Position numbers and translations under genes: made by a program | Assembly (NCBI GenBank): GCA_003674045.1 | Contig: PENC01000024.1 | Location: 62,001-126,000 of the forward strand | Length of the DNA: 64,000 nt | Direction: 5' to 3' | DNA from: Streptomyces griseocarneus | GTDB taxonomy: Bacteria; Actinomycetota; Actinomycetes; Streptomycetales; Streptomycetaceae | In this document: one piece after another, positions 23,535 through 31,724 of the stretch | How positions within the stretch are numbered: position 1 is the stretch's first letter | How the letters are laid out: the number at the start of each line of letters is the position of its first letter | The notes under the pieces: model-generated | Seen by the model: the letters and a program-made list of their open reading frames with translations, nothing else | Database searches by the model: none | What the model was told of the DNA's origin: nothing

Positions 23535-25092
23535 ACGCCTCTCCTGGCGTGCCGACCGTGTAGACGTCCTTGACCTTCACTTCCGTCACTCCGCGGCCCT
23601 CGGGGAAGACGTGCTGCCACTGGCCGGCGACGTGGAGTTCGTCGGTACCCATGGCCCGTACCACCAGCAGGCCCTCGCTGTGGGCCTTGTACGCCTTCAT
23701 CCAGAGGTTCGCGAAGGCCTGGGAACGGATGAGGTGCATCCAGTCCGGGCGGTACAGCTCCCGGTTGTAGTGGGACTCCCCCATCGTGGAGACGAACTTC
23801 GAGTACATCGCCTTCACGTACTCCAGCGTCACCCCGTCGTCCTCGGCGATCGCACGGTCGCGGGCGTCCTTGAGCGCCACGCGGAACTTTTCCAGCAGGT
23901 TCTCGGTCGCGCCGGACGTGAAGGACTCGTGGATCTCCGGCGGCTCGCACAGGCTGTAGGCGGGGCTCGACAGGCGCAGCAGGAGGCGCAGGGTGGGCTC
24001 GGTCACCCACAGGGGGCCGGGTTCCTCGCGGTGGCCGATGGGGTTGGGCAGTACGTCGTCGTGGTGCCAGTCGGGCGGGGTGATCAGGTGGACGCCGGCG
24101 CGGCGGCGGTCGTGGTGATCGCCGGTGGAGTGTTCCAGCGCGCCGAGCGGCAGGTGGGTCTTGAGAGCGGACAGATAGGCGCCGTTGACGTCCAGGGCGG
24201 TGACCGTATGACGGCCCGCGGGCAGGTGGGGGCGGGCCCACTTGGGACGGGCCTCCCAGATCTGGTCGGCTCCCTTGGCGGTCTGCTTGCGCAGGATGTC
24301 CGGGATCGGCGGGTGGCCGATGACGTCGTAGCGGCCGCCCTTGCGGGTGTGGTCCAGCAGCGTCATGGCGTCCGGGATCGCCCGCCTGACGAGGGCCGCG
24401 GTCGCCGCGTCGAGGTCTCCCCCGTGCTTGGCGAGTACCGCGCGGACGACCTCACCGATCAGGTCGGGTGTCTCGGCCGCGGTCTGCATACGGCGCCCGG
24501 AGGGCACCACCTTCACGGGCTGCTTCGCCTGTTCGCGGGGGGCCGGGGCCGGGGTGGCGGGGGCCGGGGCACCGCAGTCCGCCGGGTCCAAGTGCTGGGG
24601 GAATCCGGCGACCTGGTGCGCGGCGGGCTGCCCGCACAGGACACACGGCTCGGGCACGGCCAGCGCTCCGCCGTCGTCAGGCCCGGTTGCCGACGCTGCG
24701 GCCGGCGCCGGGACCGGGGCGTTCGGTGCGGCGGCGTCCTGCTGCTCCGGCGTGGGCTCCGGTGTGGCGGCAGGGACGGACAGTGTCTCAGGGGTCGCAG
24801 GGGCAGCGGAGGGAGCGGCAGGAGCGGGAGAATCCGCCGCCGCATCGCCCAGCTGGGCGGCAATGCCGTCGAGCAGCCTCGCGTACGCGGCACGGGTCGG
24901 GCCCTGCGGCTCGCTGCGGCCGGTCTCCCAGCCCGCCACGGTCGTCCGCGCGACGCCCAGGGCGTCGGCGACCTCGGTGCGGGACAGCCCGTAGGCCGTG
25001 CGCAGCCGTTCCCGCTCGGCCGGTGCGGGCAGGTCCACGCGTCGCGGCCCGGCCTTGAGCAGAGCGGCGACCGGGTCGGGCTTGGGGGGCAT
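23524..25092 (-). CDS. Tap-like helix-turn-helix protein with DNA-polymerase-B-like motifs
   Basis: A 522-residue protein. Residues 28-75 form a XRE-type helix-turn-helix (LRTAYGLSRTEVADALGVARTTVAGWETGRSEP). A Pro/Ala-rich linker follows with a possible zinc site (C150xxC153, H167, C173). The C-terminal 300 residues resemble telomere-associated Tap-type proteins of Streptomyces. Within it, LDVNGAYLSALKTHLPLG (300-317) resembles PolB motif A, MYSKFVSTMGES (429-440) motif B, and MGTDELHV (481-488) motif C. The real Tap helps the terminal protein replicate linear ends; this paralogue may act in replication or regulation. The ATG start has GAGGA upstream. The family call is moderate and the polymerase comparison is inference. 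Confidence 0.65.
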   Translation of the reverse strand: MPPKPDPVAALLKAGPRRVDLPAPAERERLRTAYGLSRTEVADALGVARTTVAGWETGRSEPQGPTRAAYARLLDGIAAQLGDAAADSPAPAAPSAAPATPETLSVPAATPEPTPEQQDAAAPNAPVPAPAAASATGPDDGGALAVPEPCVLCGQPAAHQVAGFPQHLDPADCGAPAPATPAPAPREQAKQPVKVVPSGRRMQTAAETPDLIGEVVRAVLAKHGGDLDAATAALVRRAIPDAMTLLDHTRKGGRYDVIGHPPIPDILRKQTAKGADQIWEARPKWARPHLPAGRHTVTALDVNGAYLSALKTHLPLGALEHSTGDHHDRRRAGVHLITPPDWHHDDVLPNPIGHREEPGPLWVTEPTLRLLLRLSSPAYSLCEPPEIHESFTSGATENLLEKFRVALKDARDRAIAEDDGVTLEYVKAMYSKFVSTMGESHYNRELYRPDWMHLIRSQAFANLWMKAYKAHSEGLLVVRAMGTDELHVAGQWQHVFPEGRGVTEVKVKDVYTVGTPGEACAP

Positions 25093-25144
25093 GGCGTGGA
25101 GTTCCTCGCTCCCGTCGAGGTCGTTCCCAGGGCTGACGTGCCCG

Positions 25145-25184
25145 ACTCTAACGCATGACAACAGTGTTCATCCGGGGGCGAACA
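25145..25184 (-). promoter_or_regulatory. Candidate promoter and operator of the Tap-like gene
   Basis: TAGAGT on the minus strand (25145-25150) is a plausible -10. The inverted repeat TGTTC-N10-GAACA at 25165-25184 lies where a -35 would be. An autoregulatory role for the helix-turn-helix protein is possible but weakly supported. Confidence 0.3.
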
Positions 25185-25203
25185 TGCCACGTGCCCCGGC
25201 CGT

Positions 25204-25878
25204 TCAGCACTGCCACAGGAACACGGCCTGGGCGCAGGGGACGCACGCGAAGGCGTAGGCGCTGCCGCTGCCGAAGTTCATGGCAGTCAGATGGTCGGGG
25301 CCCTCCTCCAGTTGCGTGACCAGGGGCATGGGGCTGGAGCAGGCCGTACAGATGGGTGTTTCGTCGTGCTGGAGCCAGGACGGGGTGCCGCCGAGCTGCC
25401 CCAGGACGTGGTCGTAGGCCTTGCGGCCGGTCCGTTCGCTCCATGCCTCCGAGGCGTCGGCGTAGTCGGCCTCGGCCGCGTGCTCGTAGGTGACGGCGCG
25501 GACCGCGCCCAGCAGCAGCGCCTCTTCGTCGTCGTCCTCGCCGGGCTCAGGCAGGGGCAGCGGGTGGAGTCCGGCGGCCGGGAGGAGCAGGGCGCGGTTC
25601 CCACCGCCGCCGGGCTCCCATTCCTCGCACATCCCCGGGTCGTTCTGGCACATGAAGAGGGCGAGGAGGCCCGTGTCCGCACCGCTGTCGATGGCGGCGA
25701 TGGTGCCGGTGGCGGTGCCCAGGTCCGCCAGGAGTATCTGTGCCAGGAACTGCATCGGGCCCTCGCAGGTGGCGCAGCGGGGCCAGTCGGCGCCGGGCGG
25801 GGCCAGCGGGACGCCGCCGGTGCGGGTGACCGGCGCGTCCTCCGCGACCGGGCCCGCGTCGATCATCAGGGTCGTCAT
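25204..25878 (-). CDS. Hypothetical protein with two zinc-ribbon-like Cys pairs
   Basis: A 224-residue acidic soluble protein. An early CATCEGPMQFLAQI and a late CTACSSPMPLVTQLEEG have the same layout (CxxC followed by PM and a hydrophobic strand), suggesting an internal duplication. A final pair, CVPCAQAVFLWQC, could complete a metal site. The FMCQNDPGMCEEWEPG segment adds more cysteines. The pattern recalls PDCD2/DUF1963-like proteins, but I would not name it. It lies upstream of the Tap-like gene on the same strand, 111 nt away. A TATAGT hexamer about 7 nt before the ATG at 25878 could mean a leaderless message. Confidence 0.65.
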   Translation of the reverse strand: MTTLMIDAGPVAEDAPVTRTGGVPLAPPGADWPRCATCEGPMQFLAQILLADLGTATGTIAAIDSGADTGLLALFMCQNDPGMCEEWEPGGGGNRALLLPAAGLHPLPLPEPGEDDDEEALLLGAVRAVTYEHAAEADYADASEAWSERTGRKAYDHVLGQLGGTPSWLQHDETPICTACSSPMPLVTQLEEGPDHLTAMNFGSGSAYAFACVPCAQAVFLWQC

Positions 25879-26033
25879 GCGGCCGACTATAGGCGGCACC
25901 TCTGACAACGCCTCCTGCGTTCTTCCACCCGCCGGAACGCGGAGGACATGGACTCGTAACCGTCCCTCCCCGTGCCCTTCACCCGTTCGGACCGGTTGAG
26001 AACCGAGGGGTATGCCACCGGAAGGAGAATCCC

Positions 26034-26558
26034 TTGGCCAAGCAGTGGTTACCAGTCGAGCAGTACGTCGCCGGTCTGCCGAAGGCCGCCGTGTACGGCT
26101 GTCTGTTCTTCACCGACACCGCCGGGCGCCCTCTGCAGCTCCTCTCCTCGGTGCACCAGGGCTGGCAGTGGCCGGGCGGCGACATGGACCCCGGGGAGTC
26201 CCCGTGGGAGACGGCCGTACGGGAGTGCCGCGAGGAGACGGGGCTCGTCTTCACCGGCATCCCGCGCCTGCTCGCGACGGAGTTCATGCCGGTCGGCCAG
26301 TGGCCGGTGCCGAAGGTCGGGTTCGTCTTCGACGGCGGTGAGCTCACGGACGAGGAGCTCGCGCACATCACGCTCGATCCCGGGGAACACTCCTCGTTCG
26401 AGCTGCGGACGATGGACGAGTGGGCCCAGGTGCTGGACACGCGGGCCTGGGAGCGGCTGGCCGCCGTCAACCAGGCCCGCAGGACGGGCTGCCCCGCGTA
26501 CCGGGAGATGCGGCGAGAGGTGTGCGCCGACCACCGGCCCGGGCCACCCGTCTCCTGA
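26034..26558 (+). CDS. Nudix hydrolase
   Basis: A 174-residue pyrophosphohydrolase. The Nudix box is complete: GDMDPGESPWETAVRECREETGL (G-x5-E-x7-REUxEExGU), carrying the Mg-binding glutamates. The preceding WQWPGGDMD strand is standard. The substrate, a nucleoside diphosphate linked to another moiety, cannot be read from sequence. The TTG start at 26034 is supported by GGAAGGAG 6 nt upstream. It converges with the phospholipase C gene. Confidence 0.9.
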   Translation: MAKQWLPVEQYVAGLPKAAVYGCLFFTDTAGRPLQLLSSVHQGWQWPGGDMDPGESPWETAVRECREETGLVFTGIPRLLATEFMPVGQWPVPKVGFVFDGGELTDEELAHITLDPGEHSSFELRTMDEWAQVLDTRAWERLAAVNQARRTGCPAYREMRREVCADHRPGPPVS

Positions 26559-26628
26559 CCGCTCCCGACCGCTCCTCGAAGCCGGAAGTCGGCGACCGGG
26601 ACCGGGCCGAGGCCGTCCGAGGGTCCGG

Positions 26629-28119
26629 TCAGCCGGTGCGCGGCCGGTGGCCCGGCTCCTGACGGGGCCTGGTCTGGGTGGTCGGCACGGCCGGGGGTGG
26701 CAGGGTCGCCGCCTCCCTCTGTTCGAGCTCGTAGAGCGGGGCGGGGTCGGGCAGTTCGGGGAAGGAGGTGTCGCCGTGCGAGAGGCGGAGGGCGGAGGTC
26801 AGATCGCCGACCGTGCGGCGGCGCCAGGCGCTGATGTTGGGTTCGCGCACGCCGAAGCGGCGTTCCAGCAGGCGCAGGGTCGAGGTGTGGTCGAAGGTCT
26901 CGCCGCACACCCAGCCGCCCTGGCTCCACGGTGAGATCACGAGCGCCGGTACGCGGAAGCCGGGGCCGACCGGACCGGCGATCCCGGCCGCTCCGGCGGG
27001 CAGCGGGGAGACGGTGATCCACTCCCCCGGTGTCCCTTCCGGCACGGTCGGCGGGGGCACGTGGTCGAACCGGCCGTCGTTCTCGTCGTAGATGATGACG
27101 AAGACCGTCCTGGCCCAGGTGTCCGGGCGCGAGCCCAGGGCGTCCAGGACCGTGTGGATGTACTCGGCTCCGGCGGAGGGGTAGTTGTCCGGGGCCTCGG
27201 CCGCCTCGGGGAGGCCGTAGACGGACGGCAGGTACTGGGCGTCGAGCCAGGTGACCGAGGGCAGGTCGTCGCCGCGGATCAGGTCGGCCACCTGTGACGG
27301 GGAGAAGGGCACCATCGCGTTGTCGTACAGAGGGTCGCCGGGCCGGGCCTCCTGGAACGTCTTGAACCAGCCGAGGTCGGTGTCGGGCGGATACGCGGTG
27401 CAGTAGCGCCAGCTGACGCCCGCGGCCTGGAGCCGCTCGGGGTAGGTGGTCCACCGGAACCCCGTGGAGTGGTTGTCGACGACGGGCCCGCCGAGTCCGC
27501 CGTCGGGGTCGACGGTGCCGCTGATCGCCATGACCCGGTTGGGGTGCGTCGGCCCGAGGACCGAGCAGAAGAAGCGGTCGCAGACGGTGAACGCGTCGGC
27601 GAGGGCGTAGTGGAAGGGCAGGTCGTCACGCGTGTAGTAGCCCATCGTGAACGGGCCGTGGACCGGGCCGTCGGCGGCGCGGTGGGTGGGCACCCAGTTG
27701 TCCATGCGCCCGCCGTTCCAGGAGAGGTGCTGGGACGACCAGGAGTGGCTGGTGCCGTAGGCGCGGATGGCGTTGGTGGTCTTCGTGTCGTTGTGGAAGG
27801 GCAGCAGATAGCCGTCGGGATGCTGCGGGTCCGGCTGGTGGAACACCGAGCGCCCGTCGGGCAGGGTGACGGCATCCGGGTCGTCGAAGCCGCGGACGCC
27901 TTGAAGGGTGCCGAAGTAGTGGTCGAACGACCGGTTCTCCTGCATCAGGAAGATGACGTGCTTGATCTGGTCGAGCGAGTGCAGCGGCCCCCGGGGTTCC
28001 GCCATCGCCTTGCGCAGCGATCCCGGGAGCATGGACATCCCCGCGGCTCCGGCCACCGCAGTGGTCGCGGCGCCCAGGGCCCTGCGTCGGGTGATGCCGT
28101 CGGTCGGTTCGTCTCGCAT
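26629..28119 (-). CDS. Tat-exported phospholipase C / acid phosphatase family phosphoesterase
   Basis: A 496-residue phosphoesterase of the phosphatidylcholine-hydrolysing phospholipase C type. The N-terminus has a twin-arginine signal (TRRRALGAATTAVAGAAG). The core begins IKHVIFLMQENRSFDHYFGTLQGVRGF, the family signature with metal-binding Glu-Asn and the catalytic region. FVIIYDENDGRFDHVPPP and FRVPALVISPWSQGGWV, with FDHTSTLRLLERRFG, are the other conserved blocks. It should act outside the cell on phospholipids or phosphate esters, and in Streptomyces such enzymes commonly respond to phosphate. GAGGA 7 nt before the ATG fits the start. Confidence 0.92.
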   Translation of the reverse strand: MRDEPTDGITRRRALGAATTAVAGAAGMSMLPGSLRKAMAEPRGPLHSLDQIKHVIFLMQENRSFDHYFGTLQGVRGFDDPDAVTLPDGRSVFHQPDPQHPDGYLLPFHNDTKTTNAIRAYGTSHSWSSQHLSWNGGRMDNWVPTHRAADGPVHGPFTMGYYTRDDLPFHYALADAFTVCDRFFCSVLGPTHPNRVMAISGTVDPDGGLGGPVVDNHSTGFRWTTYPERLQAAGVSWRYCTAYPPDTDLGWFKTFQEARPGDPLYDNAMVPFSPSQVADLIRGDDLPSVTWLDAQYLPSVYGLPEAAEAPDNYPSAGAEYIHTVLDALGSRPDTWARTVFVIIYDENDGRFDHVPPPTVPEGTPGEWITVSPLPAGAAGIAGPVGPGFRVPALVISPWSQGGWVCGETFDHTSTLRLLERRFGVREPNISAWRRRTVGDLTSALRLSHGDTSFPELPDPAPLYELEQREAATLPPPAVPTTQTRPRQEPGHRPRTG

Positions 28120-28231
28120 ACCGCGTTCCTCACGGTCGGTCGGGGTGAGACATGTGACATGGGAAGGACCGGACCGGCGCCGTTCCCCCACGTACGGGAC
28201 GGCGGGCCGCGGGCCCTTGTGGCCCGGTGCG

Positions 28232-29785
28232 ATGATCGACGGGATGACGTACGCACAGGTGATACCCCACGCTCCGTTTCCCGAAGCCGGCAGGCCCGTG
28301 AACGCCGAGGTGAGTGCCGACGGGAAGTGGCTCGCCATGCTGGGTACCGTCCCGGCGCCGGGCTTCCGGAGCCGCATCGCGGTGTACCGCGCGGACGACC
28401 TGTCCCTGCGGGAGCTCCTGGATCTGGAGCATCACGTCGAGAGCAAGGCCTTCCACCCCGTCCTGCCGCTGCTCGCCATCGGCACCGAGGCGGGCGACGA
28501 CACCGAGCGGCAGGGAGAACTCGTCCTCTACGAGCCGGAGTCGCGGCACCGCGTCTCCGTACCCTTCGCCGATGTGGGCGTGTCGGAGGTGTACTGGCTC
28601 GACGGGCGCCGCCTGGAACTGACGCTCGCGGAGCCGGACAGCAACTACGAGCGGGACGGCGAGGACGGCTACGCGCAGTGCGTCGTCGAGCGGGACGAGT
28701 GGCTGGGCCTCACGGAGGAGCTCGGCACGGGGCCGCGGACCGCGGTGGAGGTGGACGACGACTACTGGGCGTCGCGCGGCCCCCGGCGGTGGGAGCACCT
28801 GACCGCGCCGGCACCGGGCTGGTCCCGCCGCGACCGTGTGACGATCGTCGAGGGGCTCCGCGACGGGCGGGTGATCGCCGCGCTGGACCGCGACGTCCTC
28901 CTGGAGTGCTGGTCCGCTTCCGGGGCACCGCTGTGGTCCGTCCCCGTGCCGGACGAATTCCTGCACCGCTCCGGCAACCAGCTGTATGTGGCGCCGGACG
29001 AGGAGACGGCATGGGTCGCGGTGTACGTCGGGGACAGCGGCGACAGGAAGACGCTGCTGCTGCGGATCTCACTGGCGGACGGCACGGTCCTCGCCGAGCA
29101 GCGCCTCGGCTTTCCCGCCGTCCTCTCCTCACGCACCGACGGTGCCTGGGCCGCCCGGGACTCCCGTGATCTCTTCCCTCCGGCGAGGTGGCCGCCGTCC
29201 GCGACGCCGGTGTTCACGCCCACGGGGCGGCAGCTGGCCTCGCTCGCGCTGGGCGAGTGCGACTCCTCGTACGCCTTCCGCGTCCGCCGCTCGCCGCACC
29301 TGCTGTTCCTGCTGGGGGTCGGCGACGGGCCGCACGAGGAGAAGTGGGTGAGCGAGGCGACGCCCCGGGGGATCGAGCGGCTCTTCCCGCTGCGCTGGGA
29401 CGCGGAACGGCCGGGGCCGGTCCGGGGTGGTCACGCCGCCCAGGTGACGGACGCCCTCGGTCCGGGCCTCGTCCACACCTGCGCGACCGGGGACGTGACA
29501 TACGTCGTCCGCCGCGCGTTCCCGCGGGGTGAGGCGGTGTGGGCGCACCGCGTCGACGCCGACGTGACCGGACTGGACGTGCACGCGGGCCTCGTCCTTG
29601 TCGTGACCCATGCGCGGGAGCTGCTGTCGCTGCGCGCGACGGACGGGGAGGTGGCGGGCCGCCGGCCGACATCGGCGGACGGCCACGTCTTCACACCGAC
29701 GGCGCTGGGTACCGCGCCGGGCGGCGAGGTGCTGATCGGCACGGCGGAGGGCCGGATCCTGGCCCTCCCCGGGGCGGCGTCATGA
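28232..29785 (+). CDS. Cytosolic beta-propeller-like protein of unknown function
   Basis: A 517-residue protein with repeating beta-strand units (EVSADGKWLAMLGTVPAPG, RIAVYRADDLSLRELLDL, ELVLYEPESRHRVSVPF, QLYVAPDEETAWVAVYVGDSG, GHVFTPTALGTAPGGEVLIGTAEGRILAL) resembling WD40/PQQ blades. No signal peptide or catalytic motif is visible. ATG 28232 and ATG 28244 are both possible, each with a weak ribosome site. The gene overlaps the last 6 nt of the converging DUF6314 gene. It may be a binding scaffold; nothing more specific can be said. Confidence 0.65.
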   Translation: MIDGMTYAQVIPHAPFPEAGRPVNAEVSADGKWLAMLGTVPAPGFRSRIAVYRADDLSLRELLDLEHHVESKAFHPVLPLLAIGTEAGDDTERQGELVLYEPESRHRVSVPFADVGVSEVYWLDGRRLELTLAEPDSNYERDGEDGYAQCVVERDEWLGLTEELGTGPRTAVEVDDDYWASRGPRRWEHLTAPAPGWSRRDRVTIVEGLRDGRVIAALDRDVLLECWSASGAPLWSVPVPDEFLHRSGNQLYVAPDEETAWVAVYVGDSGDRKTLLLRISLADGTVLAEQRLGFPAVLSSRTDGAWAARDSRDLFPPARWPPSATPVFTPTGRQLASLALGECDSSYAFRVRRSPHLLFLLGVGDGPHEEKWVSEATPRGIERLFPLRWDAERPGPVRGGHAAQVTDALGPGLVHTCATGDVTYVVRRAFPRGEAVWAHRVDADVTGLDVHAGLVLVVTHARELLSLRATDGEVAGRRPTSADGHVFTPTALGTAPGGEVLIGTAEGRILALPGAAS

Positions 29786-30241
29786 GCGGCGCCGGTAGAC
29801 CGAGCGCTGAGTGTGCTCCTTGGCCGGTCCCGTGGTGCGCCAGTGGACGTGCCATTCGTCGGGCGAGACCACGGTGAAGGTGCCGTCGTAGCGGTCGCGG
29901 CCGCAGGGGTGGCGCACGGTCCACCGGCCGGTCCGCAGGTCGAGGTCGTGGAAGGGCCTGCCGTCGGCGAACGTCACCTCGGCGGTGCCGTCGGGCGCGG
30001 GCAGCAGCCGCAGCGTACGGCCCGCGCGGTTGACCGCACCGCCCCAGTCCAGCTCGCCGTCCTCGACGTGGAGGACGCATCCGCCGTCGTCGGCTGGGCG
30101 GAAGTCGGCCGTGCCCCGGAAGGCGCCGGTGGTGCCCGCGTCCGCGTCGTGGAGGGTGCGGTGCACGGTCCACTGCCCGGTCAGGTAGGCCACGGCGTCG
30201 GGCACGCCCTTCGGCGCCGGTTCCTGGGCGGTGGTGTTCAT
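29780..30241 (-). CDS. DUF6314 family protein
   Basis: A 153-residue protein with a lipocalin-like all-beta pattern. It starts YLTGQWTVHRTLHDADAGTTGAFRGTADF and ends with GRPFHDLDLRTGRWTVRHPCGRDRYDGTF and WRTTGPAKEHTQRSVYRR. The FHDLDL, HPCGRDRY and GPAKEH blocks match the DUF6314 pattern as I know it. The function is unknown; a small-ligand barrel is plausible. It converges with and overlaps the propeller gene. Confidence 0.8.
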   Translation of the reverse strand: MNTTAQEPAPKGVPDAVAYLTGQWTVHRTLHDADAGTTGAFRGTADFRPADDGGCVLHVEDGELDWGGAVNRAGRTLRLLPAPDGTAEVTFADGRPFHDLDLRTGRWTVRHPCGRDRYDGTFTVVSPDEWHVHWRTTGPAKEHTQRSVYRRRS

Positions 30242-30291
30242 GCACCCATTGTCCACGGAGCGGGAACCGGATGTGCCCGTGCGCCGCCCGG

Positions 30292-30777
30292 TCAGGCGGA
30301 TGTTCCGTCGTCCGGCCGGGCGGCGGGGATCCGGTCCGGTGCGAGGCCGACCTGCTCGGCGATCCGGGTCAGCAGCGCGTCCTGCGCCGCGAGGTGGGCC
30401 CGCAGCTGCGCCACCTCGTGCAGGGTCGCGCTCGCGTCGTCGAAGGTCGCCTCGGCGCGCTTGTCGGCGGCCGCGGCCTGGACGTTCTGGCCGACCATGA
30501 TGACGGACAGCAGGACCAGTTGCAGGAAGGTCTGCGCCACCCAGGAGACGATCGACGCCGCGCCGCCCCGGACGGCGTCCGGGAGGCTGATCAGGTCGAA
30601 CAGTGCAAATGCATAGGCGCACCACATGCTGCCGACGGCCCGGGTGACGACGATCGCCACCTTGGTGTTGAAGCGGGCGACCGCGTTGCCTTGCGGCATC
30701 TGGTCGGTGACCTTCACCGGGCCCCGGGAAGCGCGCGAGTTCAGGTGCGGGTGGGTCAAGTGCTCGTAGAGGGACAT
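30292..30777 (-). CDS. DUF1003-like small membrane protein
   Basis: A 161-residue protein with two membrane helices (MWCAYAFALFDLISL and IVSWVAQTFLQLVLLSVIMVGQNVQ) followed by a coiled C-terminal segment (ADKRAEATFDDASATLHEVAQLRAHLAAQDALLTRI). The order helix-helix-xxxQN-basic-coil resembles DUF1003 membrane proteins, in which MSQNRQ follows the second helix. The match is from memory and partial. In-frame ATG 30792 is an alternative start. Confidence 0.6.
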   Translation of the reverse strand: MSLYEHLTHPHLNSRASRGPVKVTDQMPQGNAVARFNTKVAIVVTRAVGSMWCAYAFALFDLISLPDAVRGGAASIVSWVAQTFLQLVLLSVIMVGQNVQAAAADKRAEATFDDASATLHEVAQLRAHLAAQDALLTRIAEQVGLAPDRIPAARPDDGTSA

Positions 30778-30995
30778 GGCCTGACTTTCCATCGGCGGGA
30801 GTGCCACCCGGGACGACGGCCCCGGGTCGGGAAGAGCCCAGCAGCAGGGCGTTCCCCGCGTCAAGTGGCGGCAGTTACCCCGTACGAGGGGTGAAGTCCC
30901 CGTCGGCTTGTCGGTTTTCGGCTCGCCAGAACCGGTTGTACGGCACCCGGCGTCGTCCGGCTGAAGAGTGGCGGTCCGAGCCGAGGAGCGTGACG

Positions 30996-31655
30996 GTGAG
31001 CACGGAGATCTACTTCGCCAGCAACTACCGGGATCTGTGCGAGCACTACGGCACGGCCGCGGGTTTCCAGTTCGAGTTCTCCTGCTGGCGCTGCCACGAC
31101 ACGTGGCGCACACCCTTCGAGCCGTACCGGAGCGGGCGGCTGGCGAGCTGGCTGAGCCGGGCCGTCGGGATGGCGACGGGCGCGTTCGGGCAGGTGGGCA
31201 GCGGGGTGTCGACCGCCGTCGACGGGCTGGCCGGTTCCGGGTGGAGCGGTGCGCGCGAGTCCGCGTTGCAGCGGGCCGTCGAGAGCGCGAAGGCGCACTT
31301 CAACCGCTGCGGGCGGTGCAGCGTGTACGTGTGCCGCCGCTGCTGGAACCCGGAGCAGGGCCTGTGCCTCTCCTGCGCCCCGGACACGGCGGGCGAGATG
31401 ATGGTGGCCCAGCAGCGCGGCCTCAACGACATGGTGGCCCAGCAGGCGTACGACCGCGGCCACAAGCAGGGCCATGACTTCGACACGTCCACGCCCCGAC
31501 AGCTGGTGTGCCCGCACTGCCGTACCGAGGCGCAGGGCGGCCGTTTCTGCCCGGGCTGCGGGCAGCAGCTGGCGCAGCGGGCCGAGTGCGGCGGCTGCCG
31601 CGCGCCGCTGCCGGACGGGGCGGCCTTCTGCCCGGGGTGCGGGACGCGGCGGTAG
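30996..31655 (+). CDS. Multi-zinc-ribbon protein
   Basis: A 219-residue protein with at least four Cys clusters: CWRC, then CGRC with CRRC and CLSC, then CPHC with CPGC, and CGGC with CPGC near the C-terminus. The last two resemble the double zinc ribbon found in many bacterial regulatory or scaffold proteins. The middle (RLASWLSRAVGMATGAFGQVGSGVST) is helical and moderately hydrophobic. The GTG start is supported by GAGGAG 7 nt upstream. Its function is unknown, possibly protein or nucleic acid binding. It converges with the membrane protein gene at 31725 across a strong hairpin. Confidence 0.75.
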   Translation: MSTEIYFASNYRDLCEHYGTAAGFQFEFSCWRCHDTWRTPFEPYRSGRLASWLSRAVGMATGAFGQVGSGVSTAVDGLAGSGWSGARESALQRAVESAKAHFNRCGRCSVYVCRRCWNPEQGLCLSCAPDTAGEMMVAQQRGLNDMVAQQAYDRGHKQGHDFDTSTPRQLVCPHCRTEAQGGRFCPGCGQQLAQRAECGGCRAPLPDGAAFCPGCGTRR

Positions 31656-31676
31656 CGGCCCCGAGCGCCCCGTGGA

Positions 31677-31713
31677 GCGCGGCCGGCGACACGGGGGCCG
31701 CCGCCGGCCGCGC
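31677..31713. terminator. Bidirectional hairpin terminator
   Basis: A 12-bp perfect stem (31677-31688 with 31702-31713) with a 13-nt loop lies between the convergent zinc-ribbon and YhgE-like genes. Confidence 0.7.
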
Positions 31714-31724
31714 GCGGGGACCGG

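Noticed and set aside
25165..25184. LexA/SOS box upstream of the Tap-like gene
   Set aside because: The repeat is TGTTC-N10-GAACA, the reverse order and wrong spacing compared with the Gram-positive box CGAACN4GTTCG.
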